The position numbers were made by a program, and so were the translations under genes. A stretch of DNA of 64,000 bases from Limnephilus marmoratus (taxonomy: Eukaryota > Arthropoda > Insecta > Trichoptera > Limnephilidae): assembly GCA_917880885.1 (NCBI GenBank), contig OU862910.1, positions 22,084,710-22,148,709 on the forward strand, written 5' to 3'. Shown in pieces: positions 1-11,038 of the stretch (position 1 is its first letter; every line of letters begins with the position of its first letter). The notes under the pieces were generated by a model. That model did no database searches. It was not told where the DNA came from and saw only the letters and a list, made by a program, of their open reading frames with translations.

Positions 1-240
1 AAAAATAACTACAAAAAGTACACTATTTTAATAGTTTTATCATCACGCCTTTCAGCATTTTTGGATGAAGGTATAAATTAAAGCTAATTTGGATTGAAAT
101 AAATTCGATATTGAGTTATAATTTAAAAAAGCTGGTACGGAGAATAATTAATCTTTCTCATTGTAACCGCTCTGCACGATCGGAAGAACAACTTTCGACG
201 AAATGTGGATTTTCGTCCACTGGCTGGTTAAACGCTCTTA
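1..240 (+). repeat. Direct-repeat copy a, fragment of a hAT-family interior
   Basis: These 240 bases recur at 2236-2475 in the same orientation with about three mismatches. The second copy lies inside the hAT element at 1465-2905. This copy is therefore most simply a truncated piece of another member of that family, cut by the window edge. The match stops abruptly at 240. No coding potential is seen. Confidence 0.8.
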
Positions 241-699
241 TGGCTGTGTTGAGGCAAACGTTTTTCTCAACTAAGGGGAACTTTTAAGAGTATTTTCATT
301 GAACAACTTTAGTACCTATTTTTTCTCATTTGCATTGAAAAATCTTGCACTTTGCCCGTATCGGAGCGTCTAATTTCATGGTCCATTAAGCTGAGATTCT
401 TCTCTGAGACGGTTTCACCCACACGGGTATTATTCAACCCGACATCCGACAGTCAGCGTGTTTCACTCGGTTCGAACGGGAAATTATGCTATTTCCACAC
501 TTCATTTATCTTCAATTTATTTTTATGTCACTCAATCATCGAGTTATTGGAACATCTACCTATTGTAGGCATATACATAATATCTAAATTGCTTTTTTAA
601 AAATTATACATATATAGGTATATTTCATTGCGGTGAAAAAAGTTTACCTACACAGTTTAAAGTAAACTAATTATTTTTTTTGCGTTAACTCCGACAGGA
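241..699. other. Unassigned AT-rich stretch
   Basis: No recognisable gene or repeat. An 82-codon open frame at 352-600 has no family signature and simple composition, so it is treated as chance. Confidence 0.5.
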
Positions 700-942
700 A
701 GATCCTGAGAAAAACAATCCTCACGCCCCTCTTTCGGGATGCTATGTGGAGGGTCTTTTTTTTAAGGAAAAATCTTTTTATGGAAAAAAAGAGGAAGTTC
801 TGGGTAGGAAAAAGGTAAGAGGAGTGGGTAGGATTCTGGGAATCAGTGTGTCCAGGAGTGACAGACGTATGAATCCATCCCTCCAACTGTGGCGCAAGGC
901 GATGGGTCGAGAGTCCAGTTGGAAAAGTCAAAAGTCCTTTCT

Positions 943-1364
943 TTTTTTTTTTACATGAATACCGCACAAGGGTCCCAAGTGCTCCCGTTTGGAGCCAGTG
1001 GGACTATGGCATCCTCAATTCGGGTATTTTGTGAGGCTGAAGGTCATGGGGAAGGGAAGGAGATGGGAAAGAGGGAGGTGGGGAAGTACCTGGCTATTCA
1101 GATCTGGTCACCAAACACGGCTGACGCCATTTCAAGCAACGTTTCAATTCTGAATGGTGGTCTTAAACCAGGGCGATACTGAGAGTATCTTCCACTCTGG
1201 AACGTGCCGCAAATATACTAAATATTGTTTTAAATTAATAAATTATGAAATAACTCAAATTAATCAAATAAAATTTATTTGCCACGCCGGGATACGATCC
1301 CGCGACCTTCGGAGTGCTAGTCAAGAGTCTTATCGCTGGACTACGCCGGCCGTCAGGCCGCCAT
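943..1364 (-). repeat. tRNA-headed SINE, copy 1
   Basis: The minus strand begins with a tRNA-like head (about 1287-1350) that has an A-box-like segment and a B-box-like GGGATCGTATCCC. A ~350-bp body follows, ending in a poly(A) tract read as poly(T) at 942-952 on the plus strand. CTTTCT flanks both ends (937-942 and 1365-1370), which is a good TSD. Related copies lie at 3900-4591 (+) and 5560-5860 (-), with weaker fragments at 7083-7180 and 8075-8185. Confidence 0.8.
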
Positions 1365-1464
1365 CTTTCTCAACCAGTCTCTCGATACGGCCCGCCACGT
1401 AGTAGGTGGGCCGACGTATCCGCCGCCAAGACCTGGATAAACTTGACCACATGAATCCGGGCAC

Positions 1465-2905
1465 CAGTGGCGGTCCGTGAGTTTTCAATGAGCTAGAGTG
1501 CTAAGATTGAAAAATACGACATTACTGATTGTTCGCGCCTTTATTGTTGCATGTGGTTCTTTCTAAGATTCCTGTTGTGTGCCCTCTGCCATAATGAGTT
1601 CAGTTGAATTCGCCTCGCCGCAAGGGACACAAGTCCTCAATACCGCACCGCTTTTACAGTTAAATAATCAAACCGTAAACGTAATTCTAAAACCGCAGCT
1701 ATTCGCGAGTACCATCGCCACGCGTCATCCATTCTCGCTCATCATTTCGCGATCAATTAAGAGGGCATTACCAGAGAAAGCCGGAAATACGTCATTTTCA
1801 AAAAAGTTTTTAGACGTATTGACTCTTTTCCACCAAAAATTATAAATGGATTTCGAAAGATTGTTCTTTTGTCTAGCATAGTTATGTAATAAATTTTTAG
1901 AATTTTTTTTAATTTTTAGTATAATAAGGTTATTCCATAGGTCGTTGGTAGATTTGTTAAATTTTCAAAAAAGTTTTTGTATTATACCACACCCATTTCA
2001 AATAATGTAATCATGCAGTAAAATAAATCAATACATTATCTAGCAAAGTTATGTATTAGAATTTTAATTTTAGTTTCAATAAAATCATTAAAAAATATGT
2101 ACGTACATGTGTTTCTTGACGAAAATTGGTCCATTTGTGTATTTATTTGCGCACTTACCAATAATATATTTCAGATTTTTTTAACATTCTTATTAAATTT
2201 AGACATTATTGAAAAATGATAAATACTTATAATCAAAAAATAACTACAAAAAGTACACTATTTTAATAGTTTTATCATCACGCCTTTCAGCATTTTTGGA
2301 TGAAGGTATAAATTAAAGCTAATTTGGATTGAAATAAATTCGATATTGAGTTATAATTTAAAAAAGCTGGTACGGAGAATAATCAATCTTTCTCATTGTA
2401 ACCGCGCTGCACGATCGGAAGAACAACTTTCGACGAAATGTGGATTTTCGTCCGCTGGCTGGTTAAACGCTCTTAATTGTTCATTCCCAATCGCCATTCC
2501 CTTCCAAAAATCTCTCCAAACTAACTTACCTACCTTTCCAGTGAACACTGAACGAAGAGGGAAGCAGTCTGGGTAAGTACGATTTAAAACATAATAAAAT
2601 AGATAAGAGCCGCATCCGCATACAGTCCACAACATACCGCAGCATTTGATCCCTCGATCCATTGAGAGGTATCATTTGCTACCCGCCGCAACACTGATGT
2701 TGTTGTAGATGAAAATGAGTTTTATTTTTTTTTTCAAAATTTCTACTTTTTGTATGTAGATCTTTCAGTATGTGGACGCGGCGCATCCCTTGACTGAACG
2801 AATACGAAGATCTTCATACCAACAATTTCAGCCACAACAACTCAATAACGTCATATTTTTCAATCTTAGCGCTCTAGCTCACCGAACACTCACGGACCGC
2901 TACTG
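1465..2905. mobile_element. Non-autonomous hAT element with 8-bp TSD
   Basis: The termini are CAGTGGCGGTCCGTGAG on the left and, reverse-complemented, CAGTAGCGGTCCGTGAG on the right. Similarity continues inward for about 60 bp. The element is flanked on both sides by the 8-bp CCGGGCAC (1457-1464 and 2906-2913), the TSD length and CAG-type terminus of hAT transposons. At 1441 bp it has no frame resembling a hAT transposase, so it is non-autonomous or internally deleted. The empty target can be read at about 48727 in repeat A copy 2. Confidence 0.9.
2236..2475 (+). repeat. Direct-repeat copy b, inside the hAT element
   Basis: Near-identical to 1-240, with about three mismatches. It lies in the interior of the hAT element at 1465-2905, showing that the copy at the window start derives from the same family. 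Confidence 0.85.
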
Positions 2906-2985
2906 CCGGGCACCCCTGCTAAGTCACCACACGTAGCGAAGCACTTTGGGTGACCTATGGCAGAGGTGTTCGCTATCCTAAAAAA

Positions 2986-3595
2986 TGGTTCGCGGGGCGG
3001 CGGTACCCATACCCTCCTCCCAAACTATAGAAATACTAGTGTAATTGAAAAGTTGGCAGCAATACTCGCATGTGTTTTTATCTAATTTTATGACAGTTAA
3101 ATCGGATTTTCAAATCTCCATTGCTCATGATGGAAATGGTGTTGCTGGTTGGAAGTTGTTGCTTTGACCCAGAAATTTTAGATAAAAATCTGTGCAAAAT
3201 TCATGACGCCAGAACTGTTCGAGAGTTTTTGCAGTTTACGCGTAGATTTTCCGCTGCATAGTTTTGAGAATGATGAATAGTGACATTCCAATTACAGCGT
3301 TGGAAATCGTCGAGATAATTAGTTAATATACTGTTTTTATCTGATTCAAAATTAATTGTTTTTATAAATTCGAGTGGCGTCATGTTTAGAGATTCCCTCT
3401 CAATGGCCGCGAATAAATCAACATATTTTTGAGATGTGCGAGGTATATTTATGGTAGAGGAACTTCCAACCTTTTATTATTTATGCAGATGGTCTGGCTT
3501 TCCCTCATCTCACTGAAATTGGAAATCGTAACCATGAATATTTTACTTAATCCTCACCTTTGATGCTGAAAATGTAACTTTATCAAATGTAAATA
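2986..3595. other. Unassigned stretch
   Basis: AT-rich DNA without a supported gene. A 60-codon minus-strand frame at 3201-3383 shows no family motif. Confidence 0.5.
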
Positions 3596-3719
3596 ACACT
3601 GGACTCCCTTTTTACACGGTGGATATGTTCCACGCAATACCGTGTAAAATATTATACCAAAAAATAAAATAATGGTTGATTAGTTTCCTTGTATAAAAAT
3701 TAATTCAGGATATCAAAAA

Positions 3720-3882
3720 TTAAAAATCATTATTATTTATTTTATCTTGATTTTTAAAATTTTTTGTCATATGAATTTTTTTTTCTTAACTATGCATATT
3801 CTGTATCCATTTCAAATATTATTGTAATTCCTATGTAAAAGCTGTTAATCGGCGTTAAATCATAATAAATAAATAATAAAAT
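3720..3882 (+). repeat. LINE 3'-end fragment with (TAAA)n tail
   Basis: It ends in 'gtaaaagctgttaatcggcg' followed by a TAAATAAATAATAAA tail, like LINE ends elsewhere in the window (42650, 45380, 56955, 59410). The upstream part, including 'catattctgtatccattt', is the reverse complement of 42950-43090, so the same 3' UTR occurs there on the other strand. Confidence 0.6.
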
Positions 3883-4044
3883 ATATTTTTTTAAATTACG
3901 GCCGTAAAAAGCGACCGTTGGTCGAGGTTTCTCTAGTTATCTAGCGATCCGTAGGTCGCGTGTTCAAATCTCGGCATGCACAAGTAAATATTATTTGATT
4001 GATTTGTGTTTTTTCATAATTTAATCATGTAAAAATAATATAAG

Positions 4045-4272
4045 ATATTTAATTAAATGAAGACAATATAAGCGAAAGTCAGTCGAAAATCTGAGAACAG
4101 AAAAATCAGAAAAAGATATTGACACCTCTGGGACATGAACCCAGGACCTCTTGCTTTCCGAGCAAACGCGCTAACCACTGCGCGTCCCAGAGGTGTTAAT
4201 ATCTTTTCTGATTTTTCTGTTCTCAGATTTTCGACTGACTTTCGCTTATATTGTCTTCATTTAATTAAATAT
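4045..4272. mobile_element. Palindromic element with tRNA-like core, copy 1
   Basis: Two near-perfect inverted arms of about 78 bp (4045-4122 and 4196-4272) enclose a 73-bp tRNA-like segment. The arms contain 'aattaaatgaagacaatat', 'gaaagtcagtcgaaaatct' and 'acagaaaaatcag'. The same left arm borders another tRNA-like core at 42250-42320, so this is a repeated, probably mobile unit. No protein is encoded. Confidence 0.8.
4123..4195 (-). tRNA. tRNA-like core of the palindrome (degenerate)
   Basis: Read on the minus strand it has a D-arm GCGC-AGTGGTTA-GCGC. The anticodon-like stem-loop TTTGC-TCGGAAA-GCAAG has GGA in the anticodon positions and C instead of U at position 33. The T-arm is CTGGG-TTCATGT-CCCAG. 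The outer CACCTCTGGGAC pairs with GTCCCAGAGGTG, so the acceptor pairing merges with the flanking palindrome and no separate 7-bp acceptor stem is left. A tRNA-derived pseudogene or SINE-like promoter is more likely than a working tRNA. Confidence 0.5.
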
Positions 4273-5434
4273 TACAATTTGAGGTTTTACTCATAAAGTT
4301 AAAATAAAAATATAAAATATATTTGCGGAACGTTCCAGAGTGGAAGATACTCTCAGTATAGCCCTGGTGTAAGACTGCTATTCAGAATTGAAACGTTGCT
4401 TGAATTGGATTTAGTCGTGTTTGGTGACTAGATCTGAATAGCCAGGTACTATCCCACCTTCCTCTTCCATATCGCCTTCCTTTCCGCACTACCTGCAGCC
4501 TCACAACATACACCAATTGTGGATGTCGTAGTCTCATTGGCTCCAGGCGGTTGGGAACAGTTGGGACAGTTGCTGTATTCTCATAAAAAAAGCTTTATGA
4601 AAATCCTAACAAAGATTTATTAAGATTATTATTATCACATCATTATTATCATCAGATAATAGACAAACCCAAACGCACATTGGTTATACGACATCGCTTT
4701 CATCACTCGAGATATACTCTGTGGAATTTTTCTTTCCAAATGTTTGGGTCTACCTACTGGATATAAACAAAAATTGTGTTATCGATCGTTGTGACTGTTT
4801 TTGTGTGAGTTCTTTGTATGTCTCTTGGTAACGAGCCTTACAAGAGGTGAATCACGATGATATTGTTTAGCTAGTTCTTCATTGTGATCATTTGTTATAA
4901 AATGATTTTCAAGTTTATTTATTAGTTGCGCTTCAAGGATTGAGTACACTATCGCATACCTCTTAGCGCATAGTACATACCTACTGAGTGACATGCAAGG
5001 AATGTAGCACCGTGTTTTCCCGAAACCGTGTAAAAAGGGAGTCCAGTGTATACGATTATTTCAATCAAACCCTAAAGATGTTGGTACATAATATTGATAT
5101 CTTCGAAAAATATTGCCACGAGTAGGGAGTAACGAAAGTTTTATAGTAAACAAAAGTTTTAAGCCTCTTTCGTTTCGAGATTCTCTGAGGGGTATTACGT
5201 GGGTTCAAACAGTGGTATCATCCAGCTTCAGTATAATCAGCTTTCCAAAAAGAATTCTTAATATACATTCCTTATATTCTGGTTTACAAAGAGAATTAAA
5301 TTAAATTCTTATTCCGTACTTACTATTTATTTTGCAATCATGCAGTTAATGCTTTATACACCAATCTAATAGTGAAGTAGGTAAATTATTGCAGATAATA
5401 AATGAATTCAAACCAGAAAAAAATATATAGCTAA

Positions 5435-5559
5435 GGGGAGGGGAACGCGTGAGAGAGGGGGATGGGGGAAGCGGGAGAAGGTAGGGGGAAGGTGGCGAAT
5501 ATGGAGGAGGAAGGGGTAGGGGAAGAGTAGATGAACGGGAGTGGAGACGAATGGAAAGG
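5435..5559 (+). repeat. Purine-rich (G-rich) tract
   Basis: About 120 bases almost purely of G and A on the plus strand, for example 'gagagagggggatggggg'. It borders the SINE at 5560-5860 and resembles, on the opposite strand, the pyrimidine-rich tract at 11105-11240. It is low-complexity and has no coding signal. Confidence 0.6.
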
Positions 5560-5860
5560 ACTCACAGGTAGAAACAAAAAGGGGATGGGGAAGAGAAAAG
5601 TTGAGAAGTACCTGGCTATTCAGATCTGGTCAACAAACACGGCTAAAGCCATTTCGAGCAACGTTTCAATTCTAAATGGTGGTCTTACACCAGAGCGATA
5701 CTGAGAGTATCTTCCACTTTGAACGTGCCGCAAATATACTACATATTATTTTTTAAATCGTGAAAACCACAAATTAATCAAATTACGCACCCCGGGATTC
5801 GATCCCGCGACCTTCGGGTTGCGAGTCAAAAGCCTTACCCCTCGACCACGGAGGCCGTCA
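5560..5860 (-). repeat. tRNA-headed SINE, copy 3
   Basis: The tRNA-like head at about 5787-5856 (minus strand) includes the B box GGGATCGAATCCC. The body shares 'gaagtacctggctattcag' and 'cgatactgagagtatcttcc' with copy 1. The distal, tail-side part of the body is replaced by the purine-rich tract. Confidence 0.75.
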
Positions 5861-7082
5861 AAATGCAACTATCACCCAACGCAACCTATCAACGTGTGAT
5901 TACGACTTGTTTTTATTGTTTTAAAACAATCCAATAGTAATTATTTAAAAATACTGAATATCATAATAGCAAAAATCGTAAGTACCCCATTTGTTGCAAT
6001 GATGTTGATTGATGCTTAAAATTACTTTTTTGTAAGTTACGTACACAAAGTAAAATATAAATATCAAAAGCTCAAAGTTAATAATTTTAAAAATATTTAC
6101 AAAAAAATTGCACGTTTAAGTACCTACTTGTAAAGACATTTTACAATAGGTGTTTTGGAATTAAAAATATATAATGTAGATAAATAGGTTTTCAAAACCG
6201 CTGGATGGACAGCACTGCGCCAAAAAACAAACTAGTGCCAGCTAATCAATTTTAAAGTTTTTTATACTATAAAATTATTTATCGATAGCCAAAATCGACA
6301 AATGGAACCATCCAATCATGACATACCGATTTCATTCACCTTCAAATCAATCTCCGATTGAATTCAATTTGTCCCCTCAAACCAATTCCCTTTCTTCCGC
6401 GAGTTCATCTATCTTGATTTAGAAGGAGGGCTTGCGAATTACGTGTGCCATTACATTTTGAAAGGCTGCGTACAATTCCCCTCTCTGTGAACAAACGTAA
6501 TCGATTGTGAATTATGCATGGATCCTGCATGAGGGATGTTTTTTTTCTTTCCTCGTTTCCCTGAGCACGATTTACAAATATAGGCACCGTGCATTTGATG
6601 ATCTCGCGGGATTCGATACGAGACTGACAGTGAATTAGATTCAGAGAGATGTGTGATGATGCGTAGGATTATTGCAGATCTTCTTTTATTTTACACTGCG
6701 CAGGATTCCCTTCTGCCCGGTCCAGTAGTACTAAGTGTGACATACGAAATAATTTAAAATGTAAATTTTTAATATTGTGAAGCCGAAAGACGTTGGCGAG
6801 AATAAGGGAGAATTGTTTGTTACGTATTCATCACTGGCGTGCAGTTCATAAAGGATGAAAATGTATGCCTACCCAAAGAAACGAAGAATTAAAATAAATT
6901 AAAAGAGGTACATACTAATATGTATGACAAATTTCTAATTAAAATGAATGATGAATTTAGAAAAGATCTTGTCCGCTCAATTATTCATTTGCCTCAATAC
7001 AGCGGTAAATGATAATAAAATGCACAATTTAAAGTTGAAAAATTAAATACAGTCTTGTGTACCTTTGGTTATAAAGCAATGC
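5861..7082. other. Unassigned AT-rich stretch
   Basis: No supported gene or repeat. A 60-codon minus frame at 6405-6587 has no recognisable motif. Confidence 0.4.
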
Positions 7083-7180
7083 ACGCCACTACCAAATACA
7101 GCTAAAGCCTTATCGTTTAACGTTTCGATTCTGTCACGGTCTCTTACCATTGCGATACTTGTAGTTATCTTTGTAGTTTT
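7083..7180 (-). repeat. Degenerate SINE body fragment
   Basis: It matches the SINE body in order ('cagctaaagcc', 'aacgtttcgattct', 'gcgatact') with many substitutions. The head and tail are absent. Confidence 0.45.
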
Positions 7181-8074
7181 AGTGAATGTATTGGCATTCT
7201 AAAGAATACACCTATATTGATGTTTTATAATAAATAAATAACCACATATTATAAAGTTTGGCGTAAGTTTACTGAATGGAACACTAGAAATTGATAAACG
7301 CTTTATCTCCCGATTTTTTTTGCGGTGCCCGAGGTCATGCCAATATATAGGTGCATTATTGTTATCAATGAAATAATATGCATGCTTATCTCCGTTTGCA
7401 GGGATTATTATTGCTCTTTTGCGAATTTTCGTTATCATCACAATACGTATTCGCCTGTAATCTACCAATGTTGCTATATTTCTGCGTTCTTGAGGTCAAC
7501 AGCTCGGCTATGAAACGATTCGCCGGCCTGTGTTTCCTCCCTCCCTTGCAGTAATCAGGGCAGATGTTAAATTAACAGCTTCCCTGATAGACAAAACAAT
7601 AGTGTGATGAACGCTGGCTCAAGAAGTACGTAAAAGGAAAACATTCCAAAAGTTGATGATTGGCAGTGAGAATTTTAAATCATTTCTGTAAACACCTTCC
7701 TCGAAATTATGTGAAAATAGATGAAAGCCTTATTCTTTTCAAAGCCAGTTAATTCCCAAGACGTACATACCTAAGGTTCTTGCTTACACATGAAATAAAG
7801 ATTTTCTCTTGGTATTTTGGCTTGGTTCAGTTTGTTTGACGTGTTCGGCACGCATTCGCTTCACTCCCATTTCGTGTACGGAAAAATGGGTTCTTCTGGG
7901 ACGGGCGGGGGATTATCGAGTTAGGGCACTTCCCGGGGTCTCCCCCGCTACAGAATTCGGCTAATTTCCTCCCAGGAATGTCCTTTCTGGATAAAGATGC
8001 TGTCAGAAGGTTTATCTTTTCATTTTAATTGTGTATTTTTTGAGGAAATAAACTTAATTAGATGGTAATCTCCG
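7181..8074. other. Unassigned stretch
   Basis: Two overlapping short open frames on opposite strands at 7199-7513 show no domain. Nothing else was recognised. Confidence 0.4.
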
Positions 8075-8185
8075 TAACCTCCCTTCTTCTTTCAGTCTCA
8101 CAACACACCCCAAATCGGGGATGCCATGGTCCCACATGATCTGGGCGGTTGGGATTTTAACGCGGTCATCACAAAATAAAAATGT
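8075..8185 (+). repeat. SINE 3' body fragment
   Basis: It resembles 4495-4591 ('cctcacaacata', 'gatgccatggtc', 'ggcggttggga') and ends in an A-rich tract. It is a truncated plus-strand copy of the SINE family's 3' part. Confidence 0.5.
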
Positions 8186-8315
8186 AGGAAAAAAAAGTCA
8201 GTGGAACTTGGATGTTTTGATTACGTAATATTTGGAGTAGAAAGCCAGGGAGAACCGAGGATGCGTAACATATTAAATATGCATAGGGTTTTATTACACC
8301 TGCCGAGCTTATATG

Positions 8316-8651
8316 TTTTGTGAGATCGAGATAGATCTCGGGCGAGATCTCCTGTCAGACTTCTGTGATTTTCGTTTGGCTGTTATTTGCTTTTTGTATG
8401 GGCCGATGTCAGAATTTCAGCTGTGAACTGTCACTAGTTTAGGTTGTTTTAAATACGAATTCATGCAAGTATGCATGATTATTTATTCATTTAGCTGCCT
8501 TAGAAAATCACACAAACCTTACAAGAGATCTCACCCGAAAACTATCTCGATCGAGACAGATATCGGGCGATAGAAAAGCTAATAATAGCCAAAGAAGATC
8601 ACAGAAATCTGACAGGAGATCTCGCCCGAGATCTATCTCGACTTCACAAAA
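8316..8651. mobile_element. Short TIR element (MITE-like), ~336 bp
   Basis: Inverted arms of about 75 bp contain 'gatagatctcgggcgagat' and 'ctcctgtcaga' on the left, mirrored on the right. The ends read ttttgtgagatcgag (8316) and ctcgacttcacaaaa (8651). A third, shorter match to the arm (aactatctcgatcgagacag) sits inside at about 8540. There is no coding capacity. Confidence 0.75.
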
Positions 8652-9889
8652 GATAGAGAATCACTCGGCTGGACACTACGGTGGTACAACCAGTTGGGAC
8701 GCCAAACCAAATGTATAGCGCTCAATGGAGGGTCTCTCTCCTGGTGTCCGCTTCGTGTCGCCACAATTTGGTGTCTGTTTGACGCATGTCAACTAGTAAA
8801 ATTTAAGCGCTGTTTACCGCAACTCACTCCGACACCATGGTTGCCCAACTGTTTGTGGTGTCCCGATGAAAAAGGGCCATTAGACTCACATGCCGTCAAA
8901 CCTTTAAATCTTTCCTCAATGAACAAACAAAGACAACAATAGTAATTAGGACGTTTTAATTAATGATTCTCCTAACGCTTTGCATATCGATCGATACCTT
9001 TTACATTGACCTTGATAATATGTTTTCAATATGTAATTTTCAATCAGTTATTATTTGTTGGCGTTTTGGTGCAGCCTGGTCGGACATGCTGCAAACCCTC
9101 TATCGCTTTCAATTGAATAAATTTAGTCTGCGAGTGGAAGTATAAGTGGAAGTAGAAACGCGCTATGCGGCAAATAACGCGGAGCTTTTTACCAATTGTA
9201 TGTTGAAAATACATTTTTTCCATTATTTTTTTCTTCCATATTTGCGTTTATTATTTACTGATGCAAACCCGTGAAAAATCACGTGATGCTATAATTGAAG
9301 AACTTGCAGAAGCTGAAAGTATTTTTAAAATATTTGCTTCGGGAATGATTCTGTCGATTAACAGTATCAAAAACAAGTAATGTTCATTTTCTTGATAATA
9401 TATATATTTTTTGTTGACAAATAATTAGAGAGATAACCAGAATTACCTTTCGAATGACCAGTATTAAATAATCTTTAAAAATTATTAGATATCAGTTTTT
9501 AAAAATTAAATAATTTTTTACGCATTACGCAGGAATAACATTTCAAATCACGCACCCATGCACTGATGAACGAAATTAGTATGTTTAATTGTTATTATTT
9601 CCTATATTATTCCGATTTCAATGTCAACCGATAAATTTGATCGTCCTACCTGTAAGTTCATTTGCTCTTCGACCGGTCACTGGCTGAGTTGGCATTGTGT
9701 CTGTATCCCACCCACGCATCGCGAAATGATTCCTCGGCTGGCTAAGTCCTTCTATCACGACACAAGCAACATTGTTCGCCTACTCTGGTGGTAGTAGGAG
9801 ATTTTCAAATATTGTCAGGTTATTCGTAACCCGGTCTTTCTTTAAAAAAAATTCTGTCCCACTAAAATCTCTCAAATGGTGAGTTATGC
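8652..9889. other. Unassigned stretch
   Basis: It includes a slightly GC-richer block at 8660-8900 with an 82-codon frame (8694-8942) that matches no family I know. A second GC-richer block lies at 9650-9790. No splice-bounded exon could be supported. Confidence 0.4.
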
Positions 9890-9945
9890 CATAGCAATTT
9901 TCACGACGCCATAACTGTTATGGCGTGTTGAAAATTGCAATTTTT
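9890..9945. repeat. Perfect-looking hairpin
   Basis: 'gcaattttca' and 'cgacgccata' are mirrored by 'tatggcgtg' and 'tgaaaattgc' across a 3-4 base loop, forming a stem of about 22 bp. It may be the remnant of a foldback element. Confidence 0.6.
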
Positions 9946-10085
9946 GGTGGAATTTTCCTGGAAGTACCTAAACACAATTTCACAACGTAATGTTTATCAT
10001 GAACTACGGAGCTTTGAAGTACTAATTTAACTTTAAAAAAGGGAATACTTACACCATATTTTCGTAGTTTGTTTTTAAGGTGTTT

Positions 10086-10272
10086 TGCTGTGTTGCCCTA
10101 CCTCCTTCTTTAGCCAACGTTTCGGACAGCGTTGCAGTGTCCATCATCAGGGCAGATCCGGCAGATTAGGTAGATGTGAGATCCACATCTACCGGATCTG
10201 CTCTGATGATGGACACTGCAACGCTGTCCGAAACGTTGGGTTGGCTAAAGAAGGAGGTAGCGCAACACGGCA
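10086..10272. repeat. Inverted pair with hammerhead-like cores (possible Penelope-like remnant)
   Basis: Arms of about 80 bp (10086-10170 and 10190-10272) are near-perfect inverted copies around a small hairpin (ggtagatgtg/cacatctacc). Each arm carries, in its own orientation, CTGATGA, then a GGACA/TGTCC stem, then GAAAC. On the plus strand CTGATGA is at 10203-10209 and GAAA at 10230-10233; on the minus strand the same block spans 10150 down to 10120. This matches the layout of a hammerhead ribozyme core. One extra U separates CTGATGA from stem II, so catalytic ability is uncertain. Confidence 0.5.
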
Positions 10273-11038
10273 TAACACCCCCAAAACAAATAACGAAAAT
10301 ACTTTTTACCTAAAAACGTACGAAAATCTAAAAACGTATCTTACACCATATTGCTTGTTTCATATTTTTCAATTATTATTGTTCAATAAGAAATACTCAA
10401 CAGTGTTGAAGCGTACTTAAAACGTGCTGATTTGATTTGTTTTTGGATTTTTCGTTCTATGTGGAGTTTTGGTGAAATATAAAAAATACTGTGTATAAAT
10501 TTTTTGAATCACCAGCGATGCCGACCAGTTGAACTGATTTAATTAAAAATGACCATTTCAATTGCACCAATCGGCCACAAGCTGGTCATGCATGTGATGC
10601 ATTTACGTTCGGTCATACTGATTTCGAAGAAATATATTTTTGTCATTGTATGCAGAGAATTGAATATTGACAGAAAAATCAAAATCTGTGGGAATCCGTT
10701 TCATCCTAATTGTTACACCCGCAAGCTTTTAGCACGCCATTAATTAAATTATTTAATTGGCGGAATATAACCAACGGAAATGAGAGCATTAAATTACACA
10801 CTCAACGAAATTTGATCATAACTATGTTTAATTATTCTAATGAAAGAAGAATTTATTATGATCATGTTATTTTCGGCTTGTTTGCAGATCTTAATCGTCT
10901 TCAATTTCAGATTTATACAGTAATGCTAACATACTGTTATCACCGTTACGGAAATACGCTTTCAAACATTATCAAATAGAATAACGTTTTCGTAGTATAA
11001 ATTGTGTGCAAGTGTTTCTGAAGCCTTATTTATAATTT
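10273..11038. other. Unassigned stretch
   Basis: AT-rich. Short open frames at 10549-10979 show no domain. Confidence 0.4.

Larger units (their letters stand above)
700..2985 (+). repeat. Dispersed repeat family A, copy 1 (split by two insertions)
   Basis: This repeat matches 48411-48775 in the same orientation, over segments such as 'gacgtatgaatccatccc' and 'cggcccgccacg'. Here the unit is split twice. A SINE sits at 943-1364 and a hAT element at 1465-2905. The repeat resumes after the hAT, with 'cccctgctaagtcacca' at 2914 and following. The copy at 48.4 kb lacks both insertions and serves as an empty-site reference. The family carries no convincing reading frame. Confidence 0.8.
3900..4591 (+). 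repeat. tRNA-headed SINE, copy 2, interrupted
   Basis: The tRNA-like head (3900-3990) has a B-box-like GTGTTCAAATCTC. The shared SINE body resumes at about 4315 ('tttgcggaacgttccagag') and ends in an A-rich tail at 4585-4591. Between head and body, at 4045-4272, sits the tRNA-bearing palindrome. The reverse complement of 5560-5860 and of 943-1364 aligns on both sides of that insertion. Confidence 0.75.
3596..5049. mobile_element. TIR element with 3-bp TSD, carrying nested insertions
   Basis: The ends are inverted copies of about 25 bp that begin ACACTGGACTCCC and continue as a T-run then ACACGGT. ATA flanks both ends (3593-3595 and 5050-5052). Just inside the left end the ACACGGT segment is met by its own inverted copy, giving a subterminal hairpin (about 3610-3650). 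The interior holds a LINE 3' tail (about 3835-3882), a SINE (3900-4591) and a tRNA-bearing palindrome (4045-4272). No transposase is visible and the superfamily is undetermined. Confidence 0.75.

Noticed and set aside
671..1182. Overlapping open frames of 70-98 codons
   Set aside because: They lie wholly within dispersed repeat A and the SINE, on both strands, with no domain.
5787..5856. Functional tRNA gene
   Set aside because: It has A- and B-box-like sequence but no cloverleaf and continues into a shared SINE body.
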